Shown here: positions 1 to 16,900 of the stretch, one piece after another
How the letters are laid out: each line of letters opens with the position of its first letter
How positions within the stretch are numbered: the stretch's first letter is position 1
Assembly: GCA_963556195.1 (NCBI GenBank)
Contig: OY744528.1
Location: 57,229,650 to 57,293,649, forward strand
Source of the DNA: Sepiola atlantica
Lineage: Eukaryota > Mollusca > Cephalopoda > Sepiida > Sepiolidae
Length of the DNA: 64,000 bases
Direction of reading: 5' to 3'
Made by a program: the position numbers and the translations under genes
Notes under the pieces: generated by a model
The model's database searches: none
Seen by the model: the letters and a program-made list of their open reading frames with translations, nothing else
What the model was told of the DNA's origin: nothing

Positions 1-198
1 AAGTCGGTTCTCTCTATCGCTCTCAAATACTTTCTCACACCTGAGACTGTTCTCTATCTCTACAAATCTATTATCAGACCTTGTATGGAATACTGTTGAC
101 ATATTTGGGCTGGTGAATCTCTGTCCCATTTGAGCATTCTTCATAAGCTTCAGAAACGTATATGTAATTTAGTTGGCCCCACCCTTTCTTCTTCTCTG

Positions 199-261
<63 letters not shown>

Positions 262-540
262 ACGTGATGTTGCTAGTCTTAGTCTTTTCTATAAATATTA
301 TTATGACATGTGTTTTTCAGAATTGTCTGATATATTCCCTGTTTCCTTTGTTCCATCTCGTTTGACTCGTTGGTCTGGTGGTCTACGCCAATTCGCTGTT
401 GTGATACCTTGTTATAATACAGCTTCCTATTCCAATAGCTTCTGTCCAAGAAATGCAGGCTTGTAAAACTCTCTTCCTGCTGACTTTAGCCTTGGTCTTT
501 TCAAGATTAAGGTCAATGCGCATCTCCAGTCGTTGCAATA
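1..540 (+). pseudogene. LINE reverse-transcriptase C-terminal remnant
   Basis: This is the tail of a non-LTR retrotransposon ORF2 and it runs off the left edge of the window. Frame 1 reads LYKSIIRPCMEYC, then a TGA at 97-99, then HIWAGESLSHLSILHKLQKR. After the CT microsatellite the homology resumes in frame 2 with RRDVASLSLFYKYYYDMC and RNAGL, a TAA at 464-466, then NSLPADFSLGLFKIKVNAHL. This order is typical of the region after the reverse-transcriptase domain in jockey/CR1-type elements. Two in-frame stops and a one-base phase change across the microsatellite show it is dead. The clade is not certain. No poly(A) tail or target duplication was identified. Confidence 0.75.
201..257 (+). repeat. 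(CT)n microsatellite
   Basis: About 28 uninterrupted CT units lie inside the LINE remnant. The coding phase differs on the two sides (frame 1 before, frame 2 after), so slippage in this tract probably contributed to loss of the reading frame. Confidence 0.97.
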
Positions 541-976
541 ATCATCTTTCGTTCTTTTTAGATCCTTACATCAAGTGGATTCATGCCTTGTCTGAGGTGA
601 TTTCTATATATAAAAAAGAGGCGGCTCATGAGTGTCTGGCTGTCAAAGTTGGATAGATTCCTCAGGTAGGTATGCTTACCGTGGTCGTCTCTAAGGGTGA
701 AGAGATGCGTTGTTTAGTTCTGATCGACATAGAAAGGTGCCTCAGGTAGGTCCGATGCAGACGCCATTAGAGGCTGTAGTAGCTGTCTGGGACGACAGCT
801 TGTCAAGTTGAGTCAAAATGAAAATCAGCAAGGGCTGGATCGGAAGAAAATGTCACCACGCCACTGGTAGCTGGACAGGTCTGGCCAGGAAGACATCGGA
901 TGTGACAAGCAGACTTCACCAAAAAGCTGTTAATATTTTGGACATGGCCGTTGACAGTTGCGGTTTCACTAGATAT
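541..976. other. Unassigned flank before the satellite
   Basis: I recognise no gene here. A short motif, CCTCAGGTAGGT, occurs twice (about 660 and 741). A reading frame begins at 818 and runs into the satellite, but its 50 or so unique residues match no family I know, and its length comes entirely from the repeat. The satellite starts abruptly at CAACATGATG, 977. Confidence 0.6.
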
Positions 977-3900
977 CAACATGATGATAATGAATTCCTA
1001 TCTCAAAACAATACTATTCAACATGACGATAATGAATTCCTATCTCAAAACAATACTATTCAACATGACGATAATGAATTCCTATCTCAAAACAATACTG
1101 TTCAACATGATGATAATGAATTCCTATCTAAAAACAATACTATTCAACATGACGATAATGAATTCCTATCTCAAAACAATACTATTCAACATGACGATAA
1201 TGAATTCCTATCTCAAAACAATACTATTCAACATGATGATAATGAATTCCTATCTCAAAACAATACTATTCAACATGACGATAATGAATTCCTATCTCAA
1301 AACAATACTATTCAACAGGACGATAATGAATTCCTATCTCAAAACAATACTATTCAACATGACGATAATGAATTCCTATCTCAAAACAATACTATTCAAC
1401 AGGACGATAATGAATTCCTATCTCAAAACAATACTATTCAACATGACGATAATGAATTCCTATCTCAAAACAATACTATTCAACATGACGATAATGAATT
1501 CCTATCTCAAAACAATACTATTCAACAGGACGATAATGAATTCCTATCTCAAAACAATACTATTCAACATGACGATAATGATCTCCTATCTCAAAACAAT
1601 ACTATTCAACATGACGATAATGAATTCCTATCTCAAAACAATACTATTCAACATGACAATAATGAATTACTATTTCAAAACAATACTATTCAACATGACG
1701 ATAATGAATTCCTATCTCAAAACAATACTATTCAACATGACGATAATGAATTCCTATCTCAAAACAATACTATTCAACATGACGATAATGAATTACTATT
1801 TCAAAACAATACTATTCAACATGACGATAATGAATTCCTATCTCAAAACAATACTATTCAACATGACGATAATGAATTCCTATCTCAAAACAATACTATT
1901 CAACATGACGATAATGAATTCCTATCTCAAAACAATACTATTAAACATGACGATAATGAATTCCTATCTCAAAATAATACTATTCAACATGACGATAATG
2001 AATTCCTATCTCAAAGCAATACTATTCAACATGACGATAATGAATTCCTATCTACAAAACAATACTATTCAACATGACGATAATGAATTCCTATCTCAAA
2101 ACAATACTATTCAACATGACGATAATGAATTCCTATCTCAAAACAATACTATTCAGCATGACGATAATGAATTCCTATCTCAAAACAATACTATTCAACA
2201 TGACGATAATGAATTCCTATCTAAAAACAATACTATTAACATGACGATAATGAATTCCTATCTCAAACAATACTATTCAACATGACGATAATGAATTCCT
2301 ATCTCAAAACAATACTATTCAACATGACGATAATGAATTCCTATCTCAAAACAATACTATTCAACATGACGATAATGAATTCCTATCTCAAAACAATACT
2401 ATTCAACATGACGATAATGAATTACTATTTAAAAAAAAATACTATTCAACATGACGATAATGAATTCCTGTCTCACAACAATACTATTCAACATGACGAT
2501 AATGAATTCCTATCTCAAAACAATACTATTCAACATGACGATAATGAATTCCTATCTCAAAACAATACTATTCAACATTACGATAATGAATTACTATTTC
2601 AAAACAATACTATTCAACATGACGATAATGAATTCCTATCTCAAAACAATACTATTCAACATGACGATAATGAATTCCTATCTCAAAACAATACTATTCA
2701 ACATGACGATAATGAATTCCTATCTCAAAACAATACTATTCAACATGACGATAATGAATTCCTATCTCAAAACAATACTATTCAACATGACATTCATGAA
2801 TTCCTATCTCAAAACAATACTATTCAACATGACAATAATGAATTCCTATCTCAAAACAATACTATTCAACATGACGATAATGAATTCCTATCTCAAAACA
2901 ATACTATTCAACATGACGATAATGAATTCCTATCTCAAAACAATACTATTCAACATGACGATAATGAATTCCTATCTCAAAACAATACTATTCAACATGA
3001 CAATAATGAATTCCTATCTCAAAACAATACTATTCAGCATGACGATAATGAATTCCTATCTTAAAACAATACTATTCAACATGACGATAATGAATTCCTA
3101 TCTCAAAACAATACTATTCAACATGACGATAATGAATTCCTATCTCAAAACAATACTATTCAACATGACGATAATGAATTCCTATCTGAAAACAATACTA
3201 TTCAACATGACGATAATGAATTCCTATCTGAAAACAATACTATTCAACATGACGATAATGAATTCCTATCTCAAAACAATACTATTCAACATGACAATAA
3301 TGAATTCCTATCTCAAAACAATACTATTCAACATGACGATAATGAATTCCTATCTCAAAACAATACTATTCAACATGACGATAATGAATTCCTATCTCAA
3401 AACAATACTATTCAACATGACGATAATGAATTCCTATCTCAAAACAATACTATTCAACATGACGATAATGAATTCCTATCTCAAAACAATACTATTCAAC
3501 ATGACAATAATGAATTCCTATCTCAAAACAATACTATTCAACATGACGATAATGAATTCCTATCTTAAAACAATACTATTCAACATGACGATAATGAATT
3601 CCTATCTCAAAACAATACTATTCAACATGACGATGATGAATTACTATTTCAAAACAATACTATTCAACATGACGATAATGAATTCCTATCTCAAAACAAT
3701 ACTATTCAACATGACGATAATGAATTCCTATCTCAAAACAATACTATTCAACATGACGATAATGAATTCCTATCTCAAAACAATACTATTCAACATTACG
3801 ATAATGAATTACTATTTCAAAACAATACTATTCAACATGACGATAATGAATTCCTATCTCAAAACAATACTATTCAACATGACGATAATGAATTCCTATC

Positions 3901-4990
3901 TCAAAAAAATACTATTCAACATGACGATAATGAATTCCTATCTCAAAACAATACTATTCAACATGACGATAATGAATTCCTATCTCAAAACAATACTATT
4001 CAACATGACAATAATGAATTCCTATCTCAAAACAATACTATTCAACATGACAATAATGAATTCCTATCTCAAAACAATACTATTCAACATGACGATAATG
4101 AATTCCTATCTCAAAACAATACTATTCAACATGACGATAATGAATTCCTCTCTCAAAACAATACTATTCAACATGACGATAATGAATTCCTATCTCAAAA
4201 CAATACTATTCAACATGACAATAATGAATTCCTATCTCAAAACAATACTATTCAGCATGACGATAATGAATTCCTATCTTAAAACAATACTATTCAACAT
4301 GACGATAATGAATTCCTATCTCAAAACAATACTATTCAACATGACGATAATGAATTCCTATCTCAAAACAATACTATTCAACATGACGATAATGAATTCC
4401 TATCTGAAAACAATACTATTCAACATGACGATAATGAATTCCTATCTCAAAACAATACTATTCAACATGACGATAATGAATTCCTATCTCAAAACAATAC
4501 TATTCAACATGACAATAATGAATTCCTATCTCAAAACAATACTATTCAACATGACGATAATGAATTCCTATCTCAAAACAATACTATTCAACATGACGAT
4601 AATGAATTCCTATCTCAAAACAATACTATTCAACATGACGATAATGAATTCCTATCTCAAAACAATACTATTCAACATGACGATAATGAATTCCTATCTC
4701 AAAACAATACTATTCAACATGACAATAATGAATTCCTATCTCAAAACAATACTATTCAACATGACGATAATGAATTCCTATCTTAAAACAATACTATTAA
4801 ACATGACGATAATGAATTCCTATCTCAAAACAATACTATTCAACATGACGATAATGAATTCCTATCTCAAAACAATACTATTCAGCATGACGATAATGAA
4901 TTCCTATCTCAAAACAATACTATTCAACATGACGATAATGAATTCCTATCTCAAAACAATACTATTCAACATGACGATAATGAATTCCTA

Positions 4991-7900
4991 TCTCAAACAA
5001 TACTATTCAACATGACGATAATGAATTCCTATCTCAAAACAATACTATTCAACATGACGATAATGAATTCCTATCTCAAAACAATACTATTCAACATGAC
5101 GATAATGAATTCCTATCTCAAAACAATACTATTCAACATGACGATAATGAATTACTATTTCAAAACAATACTATTCAACATGACGATAATGAATTCCTAT
5201 CTCAAAACAATACTATTCAACATGACGATAATGAATTCCTATCTCAAAACAATACTATTCAACATGACGATAATGAATTCCTATCTCAAAACAATACTAT
5301 TCAACATTACGATAATGAATTACTATTTCAAAACAATACTATTCAACATGACGATAATGAATTCCTATCTCAAAACAATACTATTCAACATGATGATAAT
5401 GAATTCTTATCTCAAAACAATACTATTCAACATGACGATAATGAATTCCTATCTCAAAACAATACTATTCAACATGACGATAATGAATTCCTATCTCAAA
5501 ACAATACTATTCAACATGACAATAATGAATTCCTATCTCAAAACAATACTATTCAACATGACGATAATGAATTCCTATCTCAAAACAATACTATTCAACA
5601 TGACAATAATGAATTCCTATCTCAAAACAATACTATTCAACATGACGATAATGAATTCCTATCTCAAAACAATACTATTCAACATGACGATAATGAATTC
5701 CTATCTCAAAACAATACTATTCAACATGACGATAATGAATTCCTATCTCAAAACAATACTATTCAACATGACAATAATGAATTCCTATCTCAAAACAATA
5801 CTATTCAGCATGACGATAATGAATTCCTATCTTAAAACAATACTATTCAACATGACGATAATGAATTCCTATCTCAAAACAATACTATTCAACATGACGA
5901 TAATGAATTCCTATCTCAAAACAATACTATTCAACATGACGATAATGAATTCCTATCTCAAAACAATACTATTCAACATGATGATAATGAATTCCTATCT
6001 CAAAACAATACTATTCAACATGACGATAATGAATTCCTATCTCAAAACAATACTATTCAACATGACAATAATGAATTCCTATCTGAAAACAATACTATTT
6101 AACATGACGATAATGAATTCCTATCTCAAAACAATACTATTCAACATGACGATAATGAATTCCTATCTCAAAACAATACTATTCAACATGACGATAATGA
6201 ATTCCTATCTCAAAACAATACTATTCAACATGACGATAATGAATTCCTATCTCAAAACAATACTATTCAACATGACGATAATGAATTACTATTTCAAAAC
6301 AATACTATTCAACATGACGATAATGAATTCCTATCTCAAAACAATACTATTCAACATGACGATAATGAATTCCTATCTCAAAACAATACTATTCAACATG
6401 ACGATAATGAATTACTATTTCAAAACAATACTATTCAACATGACGATAATGAATTACTATTTCAAAACAATACTATTAAACATCACGATAATGAATTCCT
6501 ATCTCAAAATAATACTATTCAACATGACGATAATGAATTACTATTTCAAAACAATACTATTCAACATGACGATAATGAATTCCTATCTCAAAACAATACT
6601 ATTAAACATGACGATAATGAATTCCTATCTCAAAATAATACTATTCAACATGACGATAATGAATTCCTATCTCAAAGCAATACTATTCAACATGACGATA
6701 ATGAATTCCTATCTACAAAACAATACTATTCAACATGACGATAATGAATTCCTATCTCAAAACAATACTATTCAACATGACGATAAAGAATTCCTATCTC
6801 AAAACAATACTATTCAGCATGACGATAATGAATTCCTATCTCAAAACAATACTATTCAACATGACGATAATGAATTCCTATCTCAAAACAATACTATTCA
6901 ACATGACGATAATGAATTCCTATCTCAAACAATACTATTCAACATGACGATAATGAATTCCTATCTCAAAACAATACTATTCAACATGACGATAATGAAT
7001 TACTATTTCAAAACAATACTATTCAACATGACGATAATGAATTCCTATCTCAAAACAATACTATTCAACATGATGATAATGAATTCCTATCTCAAAACAA
7101 TACTATTCAACATGACGATAATGAATTACTATTTCAAAACAATACTATTCAACATGACGATAATGAATTCCTATCTCAAAACAATACTATTCAACATGAC
7201 GATAATGAATTCCTATCTCAAAACAATACTATTCAACATGACGATAATGAATTCCTATCTCAAAACAATACTATTCAACATTACGATAATGAATTACTAT
7301 TTCAAAACAATACTATTCAACATGACGATAATGAATTCCTATCTCAAAACAATACTATTCAACATGACGATAATGAATTCCTATCTCAAAACAATACTAT
7401 TCAACATGACGATAATGAATTCCTATCTCAAAACAATACTATTCAACATGACGATAATGAATTCCTATCTCAAAACAATACTATTCAACATGACAATAAT
7501 GAATTCCTATCTCAAAACAATACTATTCAACATGACGATAATGAATTCCTATCTCAAAACAATACTATTCAACATGACAATAATGAATTCCTATCTCAAA
7601 ACAATACTATTCAACATGACGATAATGAATTCCTATCTCAAAACAATACTATTCAACATGACGATAATGAATTCCTATCTCAAAACAATACTATTTAACA
7701 TGACGATAATGAATTCCTATCTCAAAACAATACTATTCAACATGACAATAATGAATTCCTATCTCAAAACAATACTATTCAGCATGACGATAATGAATTC
7801 CTATCTTAAAACAATACTATTCAACATGACGATAATGAATTCCTATCTCAAAACAATACTATTCAACATGACGATAATGAATTCCTATCTCAAAACAATA

Positions 7901-10900
7901 CTATTCAACATGACGATAATGAATTCCTATCTGAAAACAATACTATTCAACATGACGATAATGAATTCCTATCTCAAAACAATACTATTCAACATGACGA
8001 TAATGAATTCCTATCTCAAAACAATACTATTCAACATGACAATAATGAATTCCTATCTCAAAACAATACTATTCAACATGACGATAATGAATTCCTATCT
8101 CAAAACAATACTATTCAACATGACGATAATGAATTCCTATCTCAAAACAATACTATTCAACATGACGATAATGAATTCCTATGTCAAAACAATACTATTC
8201 AACATGACGATAATGAATTCCTATGTCAAAACAATACTATTCAACATGACAATAATGAATTCCTATCTCAAAACAATACTATTCAACATGACGATAATGA
8301 ATTCCTATCTTAAAACAATACTATTCAACATGACGATAATGAATTCCTATCTCAAAACAATACTATTCAACATGACGATAATGAATTCCTATCTCAAAAC
8401 AATACTATTCAGCATGACGATAATGAATTCCTATCTCAAAACAATACTATTCAACATGACGATAATGAATTCCTATCTCAAAACAATACTATTCAACATG
8501 ACGATAATGAATTCCTATCTCAAACAATACTATTCAACATGACGATAATGAATTCCTATCTCAAAACAATACTATTCAACATGACGATAATGAATTCCTA
8601 TCTCAAAACAATACTATTCAACATGACGATAATGAATTCCTATCTCAAAACAATACTATTCAACATGACGATAATGAATTACTATTTCAAAACAATACTA
8701 TTCAACATGACGATAATGAATTCCTATCTCAAAACAATACTATTCAACATGACGATAATGAATTCCTATCTCAAAACAATACTATTCAACATGACGATAA
8801 TGAATTCCTATCTCAAAACAATACTATTCAACATTACGATAATGAATTACTATTTCAAAACAATACTATTCAACATGACGATAATGAATTCCTATCTCAA
8901 AACAATACTATTCAACATGATGATAATGAATTCCTATCTCAAAACAATACTATTCAACATGACGATAATGAATTCCTATCTCAAAACAATACTATTCAAC
9001 ATGACGATAATGAATTCCTATCTCAAAACAATACTATTCAACATGACGATAATGAATTCCTATCTGAAAACAATACTATTCAACATGACGATAATGAATT
9101 CCTATCTCAAAACAATACTATTCAACATGACGATAATGAATTCCTATCTCAAAACAATACTATTCAACATGACAATAATGAATTCCTATCTCAAAACAAT
9201 ACTATTCAACATGACGATAATGAATTCCTATCTCAAAACAATACTATTCAACATGACGATAATGAATTCCTATCTCAAAACAATACTATTCAACATGACG
9301 ATAATGAATTCCTATGTCAAAACAATACTATTCAACATGACGATAATGAATTCCTATGTCAAAACAATACTATTCAACATGACAATAATGAATTCCTATC
9401 TCAAAACAATACTATTCAACATGACGATAATGAATTCCTATCTTAAAACAATACTATTCAACATGACGATAATGAATTCCTATCTCAAAACAATACTATT
9501 CAACATGACGATAATGAATTCCTATCTCAAAACAATACTATTCAGCATGACGATAATGAATTCCTATCTCAAAACAATACTATTCAACATGACGATAATG
9601 AATTCCTATCTCAAAACAATACTATTCAACATGACGATAATGAATTCCTATCTCAAACAATACTATTCAACATGACGATAATGAATTCCTATCTCAAAAC
9701 AATACTATTCAACATGACGATAATGAATTCCTATCTCAAAACAATACTATTCAACATGACGATAATGAATTCCTATCTCAAAACAATACTATTCAACATG
9801 ACGATAATGAATTACTATTTCAAAACAATACTATTCAACATGACGATAATGAATTCCTATCTCAAAACAATACTATTCAACATGACGATAATGAATTCCT
9901 ATCTCAAAACAATACTATTCAACATGACGATAATGAATTCCTATCTCAAAACAATACTATTCAACATTACGATAATGAATTACTATTTCAAAACAATACT
10001 ATTCAACATGACGATAATGAATTCCTATCTCAAAACAATACTATTCAACATGATGATAATGAATTCCTATCTCAAAACAATACTATTCAACATGACGATA
10101 ATGAATTCCTATCTCAAAACAATACTATTCAACATGACGATAATGAATTCCTATCTCAAAACAATACTATTCAACATGACAATAATGAATTCCTATCTCA
10201 AAACAATACTATTCAACATGACGATAATGAATTCCTATCTCAAAACAATACTATTCAACATGACGATAATGAATTCCTATCTCAAAACAATACTATTCAA
10301 CATGACGATAATGAATTCCTATCTCAAAACAATACTATCTAACATGACGATAATGAATTCCTATCTCAAAACAATACTATTCAACATGACGATAATGAAT
10401 TCCTATCTCAAAACAATACTATTCAACATGACGATAATGAATTACTATTTCAAAACAATACTATTCAACATGACGATAATGAATTCCTATCTCAAAACAA
10501 TACTATTCAACATGACGATAATGAATTCCTATCTCAAAACAATACTATTCAACATGACGATAATGAATTCCTATCTCAAAACAATACTATTCAACATTAC
10601 GATAATGAATTACTATTTCAAAACAATACTATTCAACATGACGATAATGAATTCCTATCTCAAAACAATACTATTCAACATGACGATAATGAATTCCTAT
10701 CTCAAAACAATACTATTCAACATGACGATAATGAATTCCTATCTCAAAACAATACTATTCAACATGACGATAATGAATTCCTATCTCAAAACAATACTAT
10801 TCAACATGACAATAATGAATTCCTATCTCAAAACAATACTATTCAACATGACAATAATGAATTCCTATCTCAAAACAATACTATTCAACATGACGATAAT

Positions 10901-13900
10901 GAATTCCTATCTCAAAACAATACTATTCAACATGACGATAATGAATTCCTATCTCAAAACAATACTATTCAACATGACGATAATGAATTCCTATCTCAAA
11001 ACAATACTATTCAACATGACAATAATGAATTCCTATCTCAAAACAATACTATTCAGCATGACGATAATGAATTCCTATCTTAAAACAATACTATTCAACA
11101 TGACGATAATGAATTCCTATCTCAAAACAATACTATTCAACATGACGATAATGAATTCCTATCTCAAAACAATACTATTCAACATGACGATAATGAATTC
11201 CTATCTGAAAACAATACTATTCAACATGACGATAATGAATTCCTATCTGAAAACAATACTATTCAACATGACGATAATGAATTCCTATCTCAAAACAATA
11301 CTATTCAACATGACGATAATGAATTACTATTTCAAAACAATACTATTCAACATGACGATAATGAATTCCTATCTCAAAACAATACTATTCAACATGACGA
11401 TAATGAATTCCTATCTCAAAACAATACTATTCAACATGACGATAATGAATTCCTATCTCAAAACAATACTATTCAACATTACGATAATGAATTACTATTT
11501 CAAAACAATACTATTCAACATGACGATAATGAATTCCTATCTCAAAACAATACTATTCAACATGACGATAATGAATTCCTATCTCAAAACAATACTATTC
11601 AACATGACGATAATGAATTCCTATCTCAAAACAATACTATTCAACATGACGATAATGAATTCCTATCTCAAAACAATACTATTCAACATGACAATAATGA
11701 ATTCCTATCTCAAAACAATACTATTCAACATGACAATAATGAATTCCTATCTCAAAACAATACTATTCAACATGACGATAATGAATTCCTATCTCAAAAC
11801 AATACTATTCAACATGACGATAATGAATTCCTATCTCAAAACAATACTATTCAACATGACGATAATGAATTCCTATCTCAAAACAATACTATTCAACATG
11901 ACAATAATGAATTCCTATCTCAAAACAATACTATTCAACATGACGATAATGAATTCCTATCTCAAAACAATACTATTCAACATGACGATAATGAATTCCT
12001 ATCTCAAAACAATACTATTCAACATGACGATAATGAATTCCTATCTCAAAACAATACTATTCAACATGACGATAATGAATTCCTATCTCAAAACAATACT
12101 ATTCAACATGACAATAATGAATTCCTATCTCAAAACAATACTATTCAACATGACGATAATGAATTCCTATCTTAAAACAATACTATTCAACATGACGATA
12201 ATGAATTCCTATCTCAAAACAATACTATTCAACATGACGATAATGAATTACTATTTCAAAACAATACTATTCAACATGACGATAATGAATTCCTATCTCA
12301 AAACAATACTATTCAACATGACGATAATGAATTCCTATCTCAAAACAATACTATTCAACATGACGATAATGAATTCCTATCTCAAAACAATACTATTCAA
12401 CATGACGATAATGAATTACTATTTCAAAACAATACTATTCAACATGACGATAATGAATTCCTATCTCTAAACAATACTATTCAACATGACGATAATGAAT
12501 TCCTATCTCAAAACAATACTATTCAACATGACGATAATGAATTCCTATCTCAAAACAATACTATTCAACATTACGATAATGAATTACTATTTCAAAACAA
12601 TACTATTCAACATGACGATAATGAATTCCTATCTCAAAACAATACTATTCAACATGATGATAATGAATTCCTATCTCAAAACAATACTATTCAACATGAC
12701 GATAATGAATTCCTATCTCAAAACAATACTATTCAACATGACGATAATGAATTCCTATCTCAAAACAATACTATTCAACATGACAATAATGAATTCCTAT
12801 CTCAAAACAATACTATTCAACATGACGATAATGAATTCCTATCTCAAAACAATACTATTCAACATGACGATAATGAATTCCTATCTCAAAACAATACTAT
12901 TCAACATGACGATAATGAATTCCTATCTCAAAACAATACTATCTAACATGACGATAATGAATTCCTATCTCAAAACAATACTATTCAACATGACGATAAT
13001 GAATTCCTATCTCAAAACAATACTATTCAACATGACGATAATGAATTACTATTTCAAAACAATACTATTCAACATGACGATAATGAATTCCTATCTCAAA
13101 ACAATACTATTCAACATGACGATAATGAATTCCTATCTCAAAACAATACTATTCAACATGACGATAATGAATTCCTATCTCAAAACAATACTATTCAACA
13201 TTACGATAATGAATTACTATTTCAAAACAATACTATTCAACATGACGATAATGAATTCCTATCTCAAAACAATACTATTCAACATGACGATAATGAATTC
13301 CTATCTCAAAACAATACTATTCAACATGACGATAATGAATTCCTATCTCAAAACAATACTATTCAACATGACGATAAAGAATTCCTATCTCAAAACAATA
13401 CTATTCAACATGACAATAATGAATTCCTATCTCAAAACAATACTATTCAACATGACAATAATGAATTCCTATCTCAAAACAATACTATTCAACATAACGA
13501 TAATGAATTCCTATCTCAAAACAATACTATTCAACATGACGATAATGAATTCCTATCTCAAAACAATACTATTCAACATGACGATAATGAATTCCTATCT
13601 CAAAACAATACTATTCAACATGACAATAATGAATTCCTATCTCAAAACAATACTATTCAGCATGACGATAATGAATTCCTATCTTAAAACAATACTATTC
13701 AACATGACGATAATGAATTCCTATCTCAAAACAATACTATTCAACATGACGATAATGAATTCCTATCTGAAAACAATACTATTCAACATGACGATAATGA
13801 ATTCCTATCTGAAAACAATACTATTCAACATGACGATAATGAATTCCTATCTGAAAACAATACTATTCAACATGACGATAATGAATTCCTATCTCAAAAC

Positions 13901-16900
13901 AATACTATTCAACATGACGATAATGAATTACTATTTCAAAACAATACTATTCAACATGACGATAATGAATTCCTATCTCAAAACAATACTATTCAACATG
14001 ACGATAATGAATTCCTATCTCAAAACAATACTATTCAACATGACGATAATGAATTCCTATCTCAAAACAATACTATTCAACATTACGATAATGAATTACT
14101 ATTTCAAAACAATACTATTCAACATGACGATAATGAATTCCTATCTCAAAACAATACTATTCAACATGACGATAATGAATTCCTATCTCAAAACAATACT
14201 ATTCAACATGACGATAATGAATTCCTATCTCAAAACAATACTATTCAACATGACGATAATGAATTCCTATCTCAAAACAATACTATTCAACATGACAATA
14301 ATGAATTCCTATCTCAAAACAATACTATTCAACATGACAATAATGAATTCCTATCTCAAAACAATACTATTCAACATGACGATAATGAATTCCTATCTCA
14401 AAACAATACTATTCAACATGACGATAATGAATTCCTATCTCAAAACAATACTATTCAACATGACGATAATGAATTCCTATCTCAAAACAATACTATTCAA
14501 CATGACAATAATGAATTCCTATCTCAAAACAATACTATTCAACATGACGATAATGAATTCCTATCTCAAAACAATACTATTCAACATGACGATAATGAAT
14601 TCCTATCTCAAAACAATACTATTCAACATGACGATAATGAATTCCTATCTCAAAACAATACTATTCAACATGACGATAATGAATTCCTATCTCAAAACAA
14701 TACTATTCAACATGACAATAATGAATTCCTATCTCAAAACAATACTATTCAACATGACGATAATGAATTCCTATCTTAAAACAATACTATTCAACATGAC
14801 GATAATGAATTCCTATCTCAAAACAATACTATTCAACATGACGATAATGAATTACTATTTCAAAACAATACTATTCAACATGACGATAATGAATTCCTAT
14901 CTCAAAACAATACTATTCAACATGACGATAATGAATTCCTATCTCAAAACAATACTATTCAACATGACGATAATGAATTCCTATCTCAAAACAATACTAT
15001 TCAACATTACGATAATGAATTACTATTTCAAAACAATACTATTCAACATGACGATAATGAATTCCTATCTCAAAACAATACTATTCAACATGACGATAAT
15101 GAATTCCTATCTCAAAACAATACTATTCAACATGACGATAATGAATTCCTATCTCAAAACAATACTATTCAACATGACGATAATGAATTCCTATCTCAAA
15201 ACAATACTATTCAACATGACAATAATGAATTCCTATCTCAAAACAATACTATTCAACATGACAATAATGAATTCCTATCTCAAAACAATACTATTCAACA
15301 TGACGATAATGAATTCCTATCTCAAAACAATACTATTCAACATGACGATAATGAATTCCTATCTCAAAACAATACTATTCAACATGACGATAATGAATTC
15401 CTATCTCAAAACAATACTATTCAACATGACAATAATGAATTCCTATCTCAAAACAATACTATTCAACATGACGATAATGAATTCCTATCTCAAAACAATA
15501 CTATTCAACATGACGATAATGAATTCCTATCTCAAAACAATACTATTCAACATGACGATAATGAATTCCTATCTCAAAACAATACTATTCAACATGACGA
15601 TAATGAATTCCTATCTCAAAACAATACTATTCAACATGACAATAATGAATTCCTATCTCAAAACAATACTATTCAACATGACGATAATGAATTCCTATCT
15701 TAAAACAATACTCTTCAACATGACGATAATGAATTCCTATCTCAAAACAATACTATTCAACATGACGATAATGAATTACTATTTCAAAACAATACTATTC
15801 AACATGACGATAATGAATTCCTATCTCAAAACAATACTATTCAACATAGCGATAATGAATTCCTATCTCAAAACAATACTATTCAACATGACGATAATGA
15901 ATTCCTATCTCAAAACAATACTATTCAACATTACGATAATGAATTACTATTTCAAAACAATACTGTTCAACATGACGATAATGAATTCCTATCTCAAAAC
16001 AATACTATTCAACATGACGATAATGAATTCCTATCTCAAAACAATACTATTCAACATGACGATAATGAATTCCTATCTCAAAACAATACTATTCAACATG
16101 ACGATAATGAATTCCTATCTCAAAACAATACTATTCAACATGACAATAATGAATTCCTATCTCAAAACAATACTATTCAACATGACAATAATGAATTCCT
16201 ATCTCAAAACAATACTATTCAACATGACGATAATGAATTCCTATCTCAAAACAATACTATTCAACATGACGATAATGAATTCCTATCTCAAAACAATACT
16301 ATTCAACATGACGATAATGAATTCCTATCTCAAAACAATACTATTCAGCATGACAATAATGAATTCCTATCTCAAAACAATACTATTCAGCATGACGATA
16401 ATGAATTCCTATCTTAAAACAATACTATTCAACATGACGATAATGAATTCCTATCTCAAAACAATACTATTGAACATGACGATAATGAATTCCTATCTCA
16501 AAACAATACTATTCAACATGACGATAATGAATTCCTATCTGAAAACAATACTATTCAACATGACGATAATGAATTCCTATCTCAAAACAATACTATTCAA
16601 CATGACGATAATGAATTCCTATCTCAAAACAATACTATTCAACATGACAATAATGAATTCCTATCTCAAAACAATACTATTCAACATGACGATAATGAAT
16701 TCCTATCTCAAAACAATACTATTCAACATGACGATAATGAATTCCTATCTCAAAACAATACTATTCAACATGACGATAATGAATTCCTATCTCAAAACAA
16801 TACTATTCAACATGACGATAATGAATTCCTATCTCAAAACAATACTATTCAACATGACAATAATGAATTCCTATCTCAAAACAATACTATTCAACATGAC

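Noticed and set aside
818..976. A unique N-terminal exon leading into the satellite frame
   Set aside because: About 50 residues resemble no known family, there is no promoter or splice evidence, and the frame then depends entirely on the repeat.
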